From: Bacteroidota bacterium | Lineage (GTDB): Bacteria; Bacteroidota; Bacteroidia; Flavobacteriales_F; PHOS-HE28 | NCBI GenBank assembly: GCA_018267065.1 | Contig: JAFDZG010000068.1 | Coordinates: 1-44,083, forward strand | Direction of reading: 5' to 3' | Length of the DNA stretch: 44,083 nt | Part shown: one piece after another, positions 32,789 to 41,009 of the stretch | Layout: each line of letters opens with the position of its first letter | How positions within the stretch are numbered: the first letter of the stretch is position 1 | Notes under the pieces: generated by a model | Told to the model about the DNA's origin: nothing | What the model saw: only the letters and a program-made list of their open reading frames with translations | Databases searched by the model: none | Position numbers and translations under genes: made by a program

Positions 32789-33499
32789 TCACTCTGCGGA
32801 CAAGCGCTCAACTTCCAACTTCATGGCATCGACCACCTCCACATTGGCCACTTCGCCGTCCAAGCTGTACACGATGAAGACCTTGCCTCCGAACCGTTCG
32901 GTGAACTCCGCAAAGCTTGCCCGCATGCGATCCGTGGGTGAATAGTTGCCGAAGTTGGCCTTGGCCGTGATCGGCTTTATCTGCAGGCCAAACGCATGCG
33001 TACCGACGTGGCCGAGAAAGTCAATGTCGCCGGCATGGTCCATTTCCGCCTCAGATTCCTCGAAACGGACCGTGGGCAACAGATGCGCCAACTGATCAAA
33101 GACGATCGACTTCTCACGCAGATAACCGTCGTAGGTGCGATTGATGGTGAGGTTGTGGATGTAGTCGATGCAATCCTGCTTGGTGACTTGCTGGAACGCG
33201 GTGGTCCATTCCGGGATCACTACTTCCACGATCTTCTCGTACAGTCTTTCCCCTAGTTCCTTGAGGCTATCCTTCGTAACGCGGGTTGGGAGCTTGGCGG
33301 CGGTGTGCGCATGCGCGAAGAACCATTGTTCCCATTCCCCGATCGTTGCCGGCTGGCATTCACGGATCAGGGACATCACCGCCCCCACTTTTGCCGGCCG
33401 GGTGAGCTGGTAGGTCTGACTCGTGTAGTTGAGCACCTTCTCCTTCTTCCCAAACTCCAACGAATACCGCTTCGGGCTATGCGACGACTTCTTGGGCAT
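32789..33499 (-). CDS. MjaI-like type II restriction endonuclease
   Basis: A 236-residue protein starting MPKKSSHSPKRYSLEFGKK. It has YTSQTYQLTRPAKVGAVMSLI near residues 25-45 and EWEQWFF at 55-61, and ends in a nuclease-like core: acidic EESEAEMDHAGDIDF (Asp158, Asp160), then FGLQIKPIT with Gln173 and Lys175, a D-x13-QxK variant of the PD-(D/E)xK site. The TRP-x2-VG-x-MSLI and IKPIT segments resemble MjaI-family endonucleases (CTAG cutters), an assignment made by memory of the family. The start overlaps the 3' end of the methyltransferase gene by 23 bases, so the pair is an operon with the methyltransferase first, the usual safe order. Confidence 0.7.
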   Translation of the reverse strand: MPKKSSHSPKRYSLEFGKKEKVLNYTSQTYQLTRPAKVGAVMSLIRECQPATIGEWEQWFFAHAHTAAKLPTRVTKDSLKELGERLYEKIVEVVIPEWTTAFQQVTKQDCIDYIHNLTINRTYDGYLREKSIVFDQLAHLLPTVRFEESEAEMDHAGDIDFLGHVGTHAFGLQIKPITAKANFGNYSPTDRMRASFAEFTERFGGKVFIVYSLDGEVANVEVVDAMKLEVERLSAE

Positions 33500-34769
33500 A
33501 GCGCTCAAATCGTTCCTTGTATTTGAATTCGCGGCGTTCGTCCACATCCACAAGCCCCTTCTTGACCAAATGGGCATTGAGGAAGGTCTTGTTCTTCAAA
33601 TAGAGGTAGCACCATAACCGGTCCTGCTCGTCGTGTTTGTCGGCATCATACCGCAGATAGACCCGTTGGCCTTTTGTGGCTTCTTCCAACCAATTCCTGG
33701 CTTCTTCCGTTGCGCCCGCACGTGGTTTCACCCCGATCAGCCGGACAACAAGGTCGTTGCTCAATCGGACGACCTCCGGGGATACCACCTCTTTCACGGT
33801 GAAGTATTCCTCACGTTCGCCGCTGTCCTCCGAAATGCGTGACCCGAAGGTCAACTTGCGCGCATCGATCTTCTTGTCCATGCGGTGCGGGTCTTGGAAC
33901 AGGTAGGGCAACCGGCTCCTCCGTTCCGCCGAAATTTCGGGCTTTGGTCCCTGTTCCTTGAATTCATACTGGCTTCCCGCCAAGTCTACTTGTGAAACAT
34001 TCAGTTTCGTTTTGATCACCGGAATGAACTCCGGGTTGATCTCATAGCCTACTGAGGACCTGCCTAAGTTTCGTGCGGCCAATGCCGTTGTGCCACTACC
34101 CAGGAAGGGGTCCAATACCTTTTCCCCGTGGAAGGAGAACATCTGGATCAAGCGGGCAGGCAATTCTTCCGGAAACATCGCGAGGTGACCCTCCTGCTTG
34201 GCCCCTGCAAAATTCCAATGGCCTGCGAAGTACTGGTTCCACTGCTCCGTGGTCATGGCGGAGCGCTGCTTCTGTTCCACCGTTGGCTTGGGGGCTGCTC
34301 CGATTTTTTTAAAGATGAGGATGAATTCATAGTCGATCTTCAGGATCCCGTTCCTTGGATGTGGGAAACTGCCCATGATCGCAGCCCCTCCGGTGGTGTT
34401 GGTGGTGGTGACCTTCTGCCAGATCACGGCACCCATGTAATCCATGCCGAGCGCTTCGCAGAAACGGATGATCTCGGTGCGAATGGGGATCACCTTGTAG
34501 CGGCCATAATAAACCGTGCGGGCAAATTGGTCGCCAATGTTGATGCACAATCGGCAACCGGGTGAAAGCACGCGATCACACTCCTGCCACACCAAGTTGA
34601 GGTCATTGATGTACTCCTCGTAGCTGCCATGGTACCCGATCTGGTCCTTGGAGCCATAGTCCTTCAATTGCCAGTAGGGCGGCGATGTAACGATCAACTG
34701 GACGGACCCGTCCTGTAGTTGGTCCATGGAACGGCTGTCACCGGTGATGATCGTATGTGTGGTGCTCAT
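33477..34769 (-). CDS. Beta-class DNA methyltransferase (N4-cytosine type) fused to SNase-like domain
   Basis: A 430-residue modification enzyme. Motif IV TSPPYW at residues 28-33 points to N4-cytosine (or N6-adenine) methylation, and the SAM-binding motif I DPFLGSGTT near 220 comes after it, the beta-class order. The target-recognition segment lies between them. Residues ~320-430 form a staphylococcal-nuclease-like (OB-fold) domain: VVRLIGVKPRAG, EARNWLEEATKGQRVYLRYD, DRLWCYLYLKNKTFLNAHLV and KKGLVDVDERREFKYKERF. The catalytic DTPE Glu of true SNases is replaced (GVKPRA), so this domain probably binds DNA rather than cutting it. A TATCTTCG box lies nine bases before the ATG at 34769. It protects DNA from the downstream endonuclease. 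Confidence 0.88.
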   Translation of the reverse strand: MSTTHTIITGDSRSMDQLQDGSVQLIVTSPPYWQLKDYGSKDQIGYHGSYEEYINDLNLVWQECDRVLSPGCRLCINIGDQFARTVYYGRYKVIPIRTEIIRFCEALGMDYMGAVIWQKVTTTNTTGGAAIMGSFPHPRNGILKIDYEFILIFKKIGAAPKPTVEQKQRSAMTTEQWNQYFAGHWNFAGAKQEGHLAMFPEELPARLIQMFSFHGEKVLDPFLGSGTTALAARNLGRSSVGYEINPEFIPVIKTKLNVSQVDLAGSQYEFKEQGPKPEISAERRSRLPYLFQDPHRMDKKIDARKLTFGSRISEDSGEREEYFTVKEVVSPEVVRLSNDLVVRLIGVKPRAGATEEARNWLEEATKGQRVYLRYDADKHDEQDRLWCYLYLKNKTFLNAHLVKKGLVDVDERREFKYKERFERYAQEVVA

Positions 34770-34777
34770 CTGTTGGC

Positions 34778-34785
34778 CGAAGATA
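34778..34785 (-). promoter_or_regulatory. -7 box TATCTTCG of the restriction-modification operon
   Basis: On the minus strand TATCTTCG precedes the methyltransferase ATG by eight bases. It follows the TANNTTCG variant seen at other genes here. No -33 TTG is found. Confidence 0.4.
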
Positions 34786-34820
34786 GGCGCGTTGACGTGT
34801 TCCGAACAGTTGGAGTCAGT

Positions 34821-34933
34821 GTGAACTATCCCTTCAGCCCGTCCCAGCCCTGCGCCTTCAGCTCGTGCAGTCCGCCTTGGCGGTCCACTAAGTGGCAGCC
34901 GCTGGCAGGGTCGGTCATGTGCCCTACCACAGT
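34821..34933. repeat. Right direct repeat: 3' end of intact thiL
   Basis: This segment covers the ThiL C-terminal codons and stop plus five bases beyond. Its diverged partner at 32589-32701 lies on the far side of the restriction-modification genes, 2,232 bases away. Confidence 0.8.
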
Positions 34934-35866
34934 GAAGTGCGGTGATCCCTTGATCTTGTCGTAATCAGATTGGGCTATCGTGAAAAGCAACTCGTAGTCC
35001 TCGCCGCCGTTTAGCGCACACGTACTGGGGTCTAAGTTGAAGTCACGTGCGGCACGGTGGGTTTCCGGTGCGATGGGGATTTTTTCATCATAAAGCTTTA
35101 CACCGAGCTCCGAACGGCGGGCGATGTGCATGGTCTCGCTGGCCAGGCCGTCGCTGATATCGATCATGGCGGTGGGTTTCAACTCCATCTCCTTGAACAG
35201 GGCAATGACATCCTTGCGCGCTTCGGGTTTCAACTGGCGTTGCAGAATGTAGTCGAAGCCGGTGAGGTCCGGTTGCACGTTGGGGTCTTGCTTGAAAACG
35301 GCCTTTTCGCGCTCCAGCACCTGCAGGCCCATGAAGGCGCCGCCGAGGTCGCCGCTCACCACCAGCAGGTCGTTTTCCTTGGCACCGTGGCGGTACACGA
35401 TGTCCTCCTTTTTGGCGGTGCCAATAGCGGTGATTGAGATTACCAGGCCGCTGGTGCTACTGGTCGTATCGCCGCCCACGAGGTCCACGCCGTACGCGTT
35501 GCAGGCGGTGAGCATGCCGGCGTAGAGTTCATCGATGGCTTCCAGCGGAAAGCGGTTGCTTACGGCCAAGGCCACGGTGATCTGGCGCGGCTCGGCGTTC
35601 ATTGCGTACACATCGCTGAGGTTCACCACCACGGCCTTGTAGCCGAGGTGCTTCAATGGCACATAGCCGAGGTCGAAGTGTACGCCCTCCACGAGCATGT
35701 CTGTGGTGACCACCTGGGTGAGGCCCTGCGGGTCGATGACGGCGCAATCATCGCCAATGCCTTGCAGGGAGGAGGGGTTCTTGAGTTCCACTGCCGCCGC
35801 GATGCGGTCGATGAGGCCGAATTCGCCAATGGAGGAAAGCTCGGTGCGCTGGGGCTTGGTTGCCAT
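34826..35866 (-). CDS. thiL: Thiamine-monophosphate kinase
   Basis: Phosphorylates thiamine phosphate to thiamine diphosphate, the cofactor of Dxs and other enzymes. The 346-residue protein shows GEFGLIDRI, the ATP/Mg site GIGDDCAVID, TTDMLVEGVHFDL, and VNLSDVYAMNAEPR. VGGDTTSSTSGLVISITAIG, DISDGLASE and LNGGEDYELLFTI follow. The ATG at 35866 gives MATKPQRTELSSIGEFGLID. A longer reading to 36031 would translate a simple-sequence repeat and is rejected. The extreme C-terminus (GLHELKAQGWDGLKG) is duplicated, decayed, beyond the restriction-modification genes. Confidence 0.96.
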   Translation of the reverse strand: MATKPQRTELSSIGEFGLIDRIAAAVELKNPSSLQGIGDDCAVIDPQGLTQVVTTDMLVEGVHFDLGYVPLKHLGYKAVVVNLSDVYAMNAEPRQITVALAVSNRFPLEAIDELYAGMLTACNAYGVDLVGGDTTSSTSGLVISITAIGTAKKEDIVYRHGAKENDLLVVSGDLGGAFMGLQVLEREKAVFKQDPNVQPDLTGFDYILQRQLKPEARKDVIALFKEMELKPTAMIDISDGLASETMHIARRSELGVKLYDEKIPIAPETHRAARDFNLDPSTCALNGGEDYELLFTIAQSDYDKIKGSPHFTVVGHMTDPASGCHLVDRQGGLHELKAQGWDGLKG

Positions 35867-35890
35867 GGCGCGAAGATCGTGCTTGTTCGT

Positions 35891-35990
35891 AGTCCGGGAA
35901 GACTGGAGTCCTTGGGTCCTGAAGTCTTGACTCTGGAAGTCTTGAGGCCTGGAGTCCGGAAGTCCGGAGTCCGTATGTCGGGAGTCCTGA
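35891..35990. repeat. Imperfect tandem repeat of G(G/A)AGTCC/T units
   Basis: Seven GGAGTC or GAAGTC cores occur at irregular 7-16-base spacing in 100 bases directly upstream of thiL, with linkers such as ctgaagtcttgactct. The rest of 35867-36055 has only degenerate taccaacaactgacaacta-type repeats; no promoter box was found. Confidence 0.7.
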
Positions 35991-36055
35991 GGCCGGAGGT
36001 TGCGGTAGTAGCTGCGCCGGACTACCAACAACTGACAACTACGAACTTCAACCCA

Positions 36056-38113
36056 TCACCAGATCACCACCCGCTCACTATCGGGCACGAGCATGGCACC
36101 TTGGCCGTCGGGGCACCAGGCCTCTTGGAACGGTTTGAACTGGCCCAAGATGGCGTTGATGCGGAAATGGGCCGGGCTATGGGGGTCCAGTTCAGCCAGC
36201 CTGCGTGCCGCTTCGGGAGTGATGTTGGCGCGCCATACCTGCGCCCAGCCGAGGAAGAAGCGCTGCTGCCAGGTGTAGCCGTCGATCTTGGCCGGTTCCG
36301 GCTTGCCCTTCAGCGAACGTTCCAGCGCAGCGTAGGCCAAGGTGACACCACCGAGGTCCGCGATGTTCTCGCCCACGGTCAGCGCTCCTTTTACATGCAC
36401 GCCAGGCAGTACCTCCATGGTGTCGTAATACTTGATCATGCGTTGGGCAAGGGTATCGAAGTTGGCCTTGTCCTGGTCGGTCCACCAGTTCACCAGGTTT
36501 CCGTGGCCGTCGAACTTGGCGCCTTGGTCATCAAAGCCGTGGGTGAGCTCGTGGCCGATCACGGCGATGATGCCGCCGTAGTTGATGGCATCGTCGGCAT
36601 CGGCGTTGAAGAAGGGCGGCTGCAGGATGCCTGCGGGGAACACCACCTCATTGAGCGAGGGGTTGTAGTAGGCGTTGACGGTTTGCGGCGTCATGCCCCA
36701 TTCCTTGGTGTCCACGGGTTTGCCGATGCGCACCAAGTTGTCATTGCTGCGCCATTCGATCAAATTCATGGTGTTCTGGAAAAGGGCATCAGGCTTGATG
36801 TCCACCATGCTGTAATCCTTCCACTGGTCGGGGTAGCCGATCTTGGTGGTGAAGAGGCTGAGCTTCTCCAAGGCTTTCTGCTTGGTTTCCGGGCTCATCC
36901 AAGAGAGTGCCTTGATGTGTTCGCCATACACGGCACGCACGTTCTCGATCATGTCCTCCACCCGCTTGCGCGAGGAGGCCGGGAAGTATTTCTCCGCATA
37001 GAGCTTGCCCAGCGGTTCGCCCAGCAGGTTGTCCGTGGCGCGGAGGGCGCGGAGCTGGCGGGTTTTCTGCTCCTTGGTGCCGCTCATCACGGTGCCATGG
37101 AAGCGGAAGTTTTCCTCGTTCATGGCCTTGGTGAGCACGTTGGCATAGGTGTCCAGCAACTGCCACTTCATCCAGGTTTTCAGCACGGGCAGGGGCGTGG
37201 CGGCGAAATAGGCGGAAGCCTTTTCCACGTAGGTGCGGTCTTCCAACAGCAAGGTGTCGGTGGTGATGCCCATTTTTTGCGCCAGCAGCGTGAGGTCGTA
37301 CTTGGGTGAGAGCTTGGCGAAATCGGCGAAGGCGATCTTCTTGTAAATGTCCGGGTCGCGGCGCTGGATGTTGGTGAGCTGCAGTTTGGCCAGGCCGGTC
37401 TCGAAGGCGAGGATGGCCTGTCCAGGGTTCTGCTCCGGCAAGCCGGCCAGGCTGAACATCTTGTCAACGTGCCCGGTGAACTCCTTGCGGATGTTCACCA
37501 TGGCGCTGTCGGTCTTCTCGTAGTAGCTGCGTTCGCCGAGGCTGAGGCCGTCCTGCCCGCTGTACAGGATGTTCATTTTGCTGTTGTGCATGTCGGCATC
37601 GGCATGCAGGCCCACGAAGCTGGAAACGCCCATGCGCGCATATTCACCGCTGAGGGCGGCCTGTTCCTTGAGGTCCTTCAGCGCATCGATGCGGTCCATC
37701 CAAGGTTTCAACGGGGTGGCGCCAAGCTGTTCCAGTTTGGCGGTGTCCATGTATGAGCGGTAGAAATCGCCCACCAGTTGCGGCGTGGAGCCCTTGGGAG
37801 CCTCCTTGCCCGCCAGCAACGTATCGATGATGCTCTTCACTTTCACCTCCAGGTTTTCCTTGGCCAGGATGCTGAAGGCCCCCCAGCGCGATTCGGTGGA
37901 CGGCACTGGATTCTTCTCCTTCCACGTACCGTTGGCAAACTTGTCGAAGTCGTCGCAGGGCTTAACGGCAGTGTCCATGCCGGCCACGTCGAAGGCGGGC
38001 GTTTGCATTACGGGCTTTGTTTCGGGCATCTTGGGCTTGGAGGTGCAGGCTGCGAGGCTGGCAATTGCCATGATCGCCAGGCTGTGGATCGGAAGGGAGG
38101 TCTTAACGGCCAT
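36056..38113 (-). CDS. M13 family metalloendopeptidase (PepO/neprilysin-like) lipoprotein
   Basis: A 685-residue zinc endopeptidase of oligopeptides. The N-terminus has a lipoprotein signal ending IASLAAC (Cys23), so it is tethered in the envelope. Family start CDDFDKFANGTWKEKNPVPS is followed by a helical N-domain. The zinc site is VIGHELTHGFDDQG (HExxH near residue 518) with the third ligand in GENIADLGGV near 578. The C-terminal YTWQQRFFLGWAQVWR and the substrate-binding HSPAHFRINA are conserved, but the usual terminal Cys-x-x-W is replaced by ERVVIW. The gene is complete, with a perfect TACTTTTG box 26 bases upstream. Confidence 0.95.
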   Translation of the reverse strand: MAVKTSLPIHSLAIMAIASLAACTSKPKMPETKPVMQTPAFDVAGMDTAVKPCDDFDKFANGTWKEKNPVPSTESRWGAFSILAKENLEVKVKSIIDTLLAGKEAPKGSTPQLVGDFYRSYMDTAKLEQLGATPLKPWMDRIDALKDLKEQAALSGEYARMGVSSFVGLHADADMHNSKMNILYSGQDGLSLGERSYYEKTDSAMVNIRKEFTGHVDKMFSLAGLPEQNPGQAILAFETGLAKLQLTNIQRRDPDIYKKIAFADFAKLSPKYDLTLLAQKMGITTDTLLLEDRTYVEKASAYFAATPLPVLKTWMKWQLLDTYANVLTKAMNEENFRFHGTVMSGTKEQKTRQLRALRATDNLLGEPLGKLYAEKYFPASSRKRVEDMIENVRAVYGEHIKALSWMSPETKQKALEKLSLFTTKIGYPDQWKDYSMVDIKPDALFQNTMNLIEWRSNDNLVRIGKPVDTKEWGMTPQTVNAYYNPSLNEVVFPAGILQPPFFNADADDAINYGGIIAVIGHELTHGFDDQGAKFDGHGNLVNWWTDQDKANFDTLAQRMIKYYDTMEVLPGVHVKGALTVGENIADLGGVTLAYAALERSLKGKPEPAKIDGYTWQQRFFLGWAQVWRANITPEAARRLAELDPHSPAHFRINAILGQFKPFQEAWCPDGQGAMLVPDSERVVIW

Positions 38114-38138
38114 GAACGGGTGCGCTTGGATGGGGGCG

Positions 38139-38146
38139 CAAAAGTA
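38139..38146 (-). promoter_or_regulatory. -7 box TACTTTTG of the M13 peptidase gene
   Basis: A perfect TANNTTTG on the minus strand, predicting a ~19-base leader before the ATG at 38113. The nearest upstream TTG has a 14-base spacing, outside the usual range. Confidence 0.6.
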
Positions 38147-38231
38147 TCCGCGGAAAGAAGCAATGGTGCATTGTTGGGATGAACGCAGGCCCCAAGGGAT
38201 GAACGGGGACTGCGGGCCATCGTTGGAGGCC

Positions 38232-38239
38232 TACCTTCG
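38232..38239 (+). promoter_or_regulatory. -7 box TACCTTCG for the gene at 38260
   Basis: Same octamer as at 1718, 20 bases before the ATG; a divergent counterpart to the M13 peptidase promoter 86 bases away. Confidence 0.45.
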
Positions 38240-38259
38240 CGCACCTTTCCCCGCTGAAC

Positions 38260-38697
38260 ATGTACACCGGCCTGAAGCACTTCCATTCCTTCTTCGCCTA
38301 CTTGGTGCTGCTGCTGATCGCGGCGGCCGTGATCAACGCCATCCTGGCCAAAGCCGGTAAGCGGCCGTTTGCCGGCCTGGGCCGCAAGCTGGCCCTTTTG
38401 GGGCTGATCGCCGCACACGTGCAGCTGCTCTTCGGGCTGGTGCTCTACTTTGTTTCACCTGCGGGTTTCAGCAATTTCTCCGGGGCAACCATGGGCAACT
38501 CCACGGCCCGCCTGTACATGCTGGAGCATCCGCTTACCATGATCATCGCGATCGCGCTGGTGACCATCGGCTGGAGCAAGGCGAAGAAGGCCGCTGAAGA
38601 TGGCAAGAAATACGGCACCGTTGCGCTGTGGTACGGCATTGCCCTGGTGTTGATGCTGGCGCGGATCCCTTGGGCGGTGTGGCCCGTGGCGGGATGA
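38260..38697 (+). CDS. Four-helix integral membrane protein
   Basis: A 145-residue protein with four predicted membrane helices: HSFFAYLVLLLIAAAVINAI, LALLGLIAAHVQLLFGLVLY, HPLTMIIAIALVTIGW and VALWYGIALVLMLARIPW. His residues lie in or near three helices (HFHSFF at 7-9, His52 in AAHVQLL, His88 in LEHPL), the kind of layout used for haem ligation in small cytochrome-b-like proteins, but no family signature is certain. Homologues of this size are common in Bacteroidota as uncharacterised membrane proteins. Codon use matches its neighbours. It is divergent from the M13 peptidase and upstream of the DsbA-family gene. Confidence 0.75.
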   Translation: MYTGLKHFHSFFAYLVLLLIAAAVINAILAKAGKRPFAGLGRKLALLGLIAAHVQLLFGLVLYFVSPAGFSNFSGATMGNSTARLYMLEHPLTMIIAIALVTIGWSKAKKAAEDGKKYGTVALWYGIALVLMLARIPWAVWPVAG

Positions 38698-38874
38698 ACA
38701 GCCTTGGTGGGCAATAACTGGCAATCTTTTGCTGAGTACCTCCGGAAGCATCCAAGGCCGGGCATGCGCTCCCAACCGATGATGCAGCATTTGCCTTCAC
38801 GATCGATCCGTGCAACGGTTTCAGCGTTTGCATTGCTGATCGGTTTGCTCACCCATTCACAATCCACTTCACCC

Positions 38875-39792
38875 ATGGAGAAGAACAACCCCATGCTGTG
38901 CGATCCGGACTCTGGCATCTGCGCCGTGCCGGGGCAGGCCGGGGCCACTGGCACGATGTTCAAGGCCTTCACGCCAGTGGCCAAGCCCATCACCGTGCTT
39001 TACTTCACCGACCCCATTTGCAGTGCGTGCTGGTGCGTGGAACCTGCGTTGCGCAAGTTGACCTCCGCGTATGGCGGCTTGATCGACCTGCAAACACACA
39101 TGGGCGGCCTGTTGCCCGGCTGGGAAGGTTTCAATGATGGCGGCATGACCAAGCCGGCGGACATTGCACCCCACTGGGAGGAGATGGGGGCCTACTTCCA
39201 CATGCCGATGCTGGGCGACGTATGGCTGGAGGACCCCCTGATGAGCAGCTACCCGCCGAGCATCGCCTTCAAGGCCGCCGAGCTGCAGGACAAGCAAAGA
39301 TCGCTGGCCTTCTTGCGCCGGTTGCGCGAACTGGTGATCACTGAAAAGAAGAACATCACCAAGTGGCGGGTGATCGCCGGGGCCGCCACGGACGCAGGAT
39401 TGGACACCGCACGCCTGCACGCCGACTTCAATGGCGCCGCGCCAGCGCTCTTTCAGGCGGACCTCACCTTGGCCCGTTCACTGGGCGTGCGCGGCTTCCC
39501 CACTTTTATTTTCACCGATGCCACGGATGCCCGGCAAGTGGTGTACGGCGCCCGCCCCTACGCGAATTTCGAAGCGGCGGTGAAGGCACTGGTGCCGGAT
39601 GCAAACGCTGCCCCGCCGCCTACTGCCCTGGAAGGCTTGTTCGCCCTGCACGCCTCATGGTGCGCGGAAGAGGTGGCCGTGGCGCTTGGCATCACGCATG
39701 AACAGGCGAAGGCGGCACTGCAAGCCGCCGAAGCAAAGGGGGCGTTGGCCGCCGTGCATACGCGCAACGGCAGCGTGTGGCGGCGGAAATAG
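38875..39792 (+). CDS. DsbA-family protein of the ClpXP adaptor SpxH (YjbH) type
   Basis: A 305-residue thioredoxin-fold protein. The block VLYFTDPICSACWCVEPALR contains Cys49 and Cys52. ThMGGLLPGWEGFN, IAPHWEEMGAYFHMPM, VWLEDPLMSSYPPSIAFKA and RGFPTFIF match SpxH/YjbH-like proteins, which feed Spx to ClpXP in Firmicutes; the role in Bacteroidota is not known. A C-terminal ~50-residue tail (ALGITHEQAKAALQAAE, NGSVWRRK) looks like a small helix-turn-helix. The ATG at 38875 gives MEKNNPMLCDP, the start seen in close family members. Longer starts (38704-38785) would add FALLIGLLTHSQS, which looks like a signal peptide, so export is not excluded. Confidence 0.78.
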   Translation: MEKNNPMLCDPDSGICAVPGQAGATGTMFKAFTPVAKPITVLYFTDPICSACWCVEPALRKLTSAYGGLIDLQTHMGGLLPGWEGFNDGGMTKPADIAPHWEEMGAYFHMPMLGDVWLEDPLMSSYPPSIAFKAAELQDKQRSLAFLRRLRELVITEKKNITKWRVIAGAATDAGLDTARLHADFNGAAPALFQADLTLARSLGVRGFPTFIFTDATDARQVVYGARPYANFEAAVKALVPDANAAPPPTALEGLFALHASWCAEEVAVALGITHEQAKAALQAAEAKGALAAVHTRNGSVWRRK

Positions 39793-39810
39793 CGGCTCCG
39801 AAGGCTTGCG

Positions 39811-40944
39811 CTACTTCACCGGCACCAGGTCCATGCCGCACTTGCTGCACTTCGCCGGTCCATTGGAGACTTCTTCCGGGTGCATGGGGCAGACATAGCT
39901 GCCCGCGGCCGCCTTTGCCTTGGGCCGGGCGGCAAAGAAGCGGAACGACAGCCCCACGGTGGTGGTGTTCTGCGAGCCCACTTGCGTGTAGTGCTCGGAG
40001 GTGTTCATGCTTTGGTACAACGGAATGTCGGTGGAGGCGTACAAGGTGAACTTCCCCTTTGTGAAACTGACTTGAGGCGTAAAGAACAACTTTTGGTACC
40101 CTGTGGCTTCGGGGAAGTAGTTGGAAGGTTTTCCGAAGAGGAGGATGCTCTCATTGACCTGCATCCGCTCCGTATCCTCATAGCGAACTTGCAGCGTAAG
40201 GCCGTAATGTTCCATGAAAACGCGGCCCGCGTAAAGCGCCACGCTGGCAAAGTCGCCGAGCTTCTCCCCATTGGGGTTCCACCCTTTCTTGATGTACATG
40301 CCGTTGGCGAACAGCTTTACCTTGGAGCGGCGGAACCCGTGGTGAAGGAAGAGGTTGAAGATGAGGTCCTGGGCGCCGGATGAGAGCTGCACCGCCGTAG
40401 GCTTGGTCAAATAATAGGTTTGCCCGGAGAAGGGCTCGATGTTCCCGACCGAATCGTTGTAGGAACCCAGCGGCACCTTGTAGCCCAAGCCGATGGTAAC
40501 TTCATTGGTGCTCTTGGGCGTTTCCCTGCGGAAGACGTTGTAGCGCGGGAAGATGATGAGGTCTCCCATGCCCTTGGAGGTGAACGTGGTGGCCGGGTTA
40601 TTGTTGAACCCGATCTCCTTCTTCAGCAAATAGTAGCCGTTCTCCAAGGACACCGTGAGGTTCTTGGAAACGCCATAGGCCACCTTGAAGTACTGGTATC
40701 GGCTTTGGAATCCATCGAAGGTGCGTTCGGACACCTGCTTGTCCAGCTTGTAGAACTTGTCGGTATTGATGAACTGAAGGTTGGTGTTCAGTTCCATCTG
40801 CCCTTCCCCGAGCACGCCTTCCGCCGCTCCGCCAACAATGCATGAACTGCTGCCTCCGGCACAGCATTGGGCCAACAGCCCGGAAGCAGGAAAAACAGCC
40901 GCCAGCAGCGGGGCGGTGAGCAGGGCGGGGAAGCTTCTGGTCAT
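39811..40944 (-). CDS. Outer-membrane barrel-like protein with C-terminal heavy-metal-binding domain
   Basis: A 377-residue exported protein. After a signal peptide (LLTAPLLAAVFPASGLLAQ) the mature N-terminus is Cys/Gly rich (CCAGGSSSC). Residues ~45-340 alternate amphipathic beta strands (QYFKVAYGVSKNLTVSLENG, TNEVTIGLGYKVPLGSYN, TTTVGLSFRFF), consistent with a transporter-like outer-membrane barrel. The last ~30 residues form a heavy-metal-binding domain: CPMHPEEVSNGPAKCSKCGM with Cys, His and a CxxC-GM. This domain is usual on copper/silver efflux proteins and rare after a barrel. The ATG at 40944 is chosen by the signal peptide. It lies 65 bases downstream of a secreted CxxC protein gene on the same strand. 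Confidence 0.82.
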   Translation of the reverse strand: MTRSFPALLTAPLLAAVFPASGLLAQCCAGGSSSCIVGGAAEGVLGEGQMELNTNLQFINTDKFYKLDKQVSERTFDGFQSRYQYFKVAYGVSKNLTVSLENGYYLLKKEIGFNNNPATTFTSKGMGDLIIFPRYNVFRRETPKSTNEVTIGLGYKVPLGSYNDSVGNIEPFSGQTYYLTKPTAVQLSSGAQDLIFNLFLHHGFRRSKVKLFANGMYIKKGWNPNGEKLGDFASVALYAGRVFMEHYGLTLQVRYEDTERMQVNESILLFGKPSNYFPEATGYQKLFFTPQVSFTKGKFTLYASTDIPLYQSMNTSEHYTQVGSQNTTTVGLSFRFFAARPKAKAAAGSYVCPMHPEEVSNGPAKCSKCGMDLVPVK

Positions 40945-41009
40945 CGGAAACACTGGTAATGCAGGGATCTTGGGAAGTCGGGGGAAGTTCCCCGCGTACC
41001 CCCCGCAGG

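Noticed and set aside
35867-36031. 55-residue N-terminal extension of ThiL
   Set aside because: It would translate the GRAGTCC tandem array into a DSRxxDSG-type repeat peptide; the family start is the Met at 35866.
35648-37309. 553-residue open frame opposite thiL and the M13 peptidase
   Set aside because: It is antisense to two strong genes and spans their intergenic tandem repeat, with composition typical of a shadow frame.
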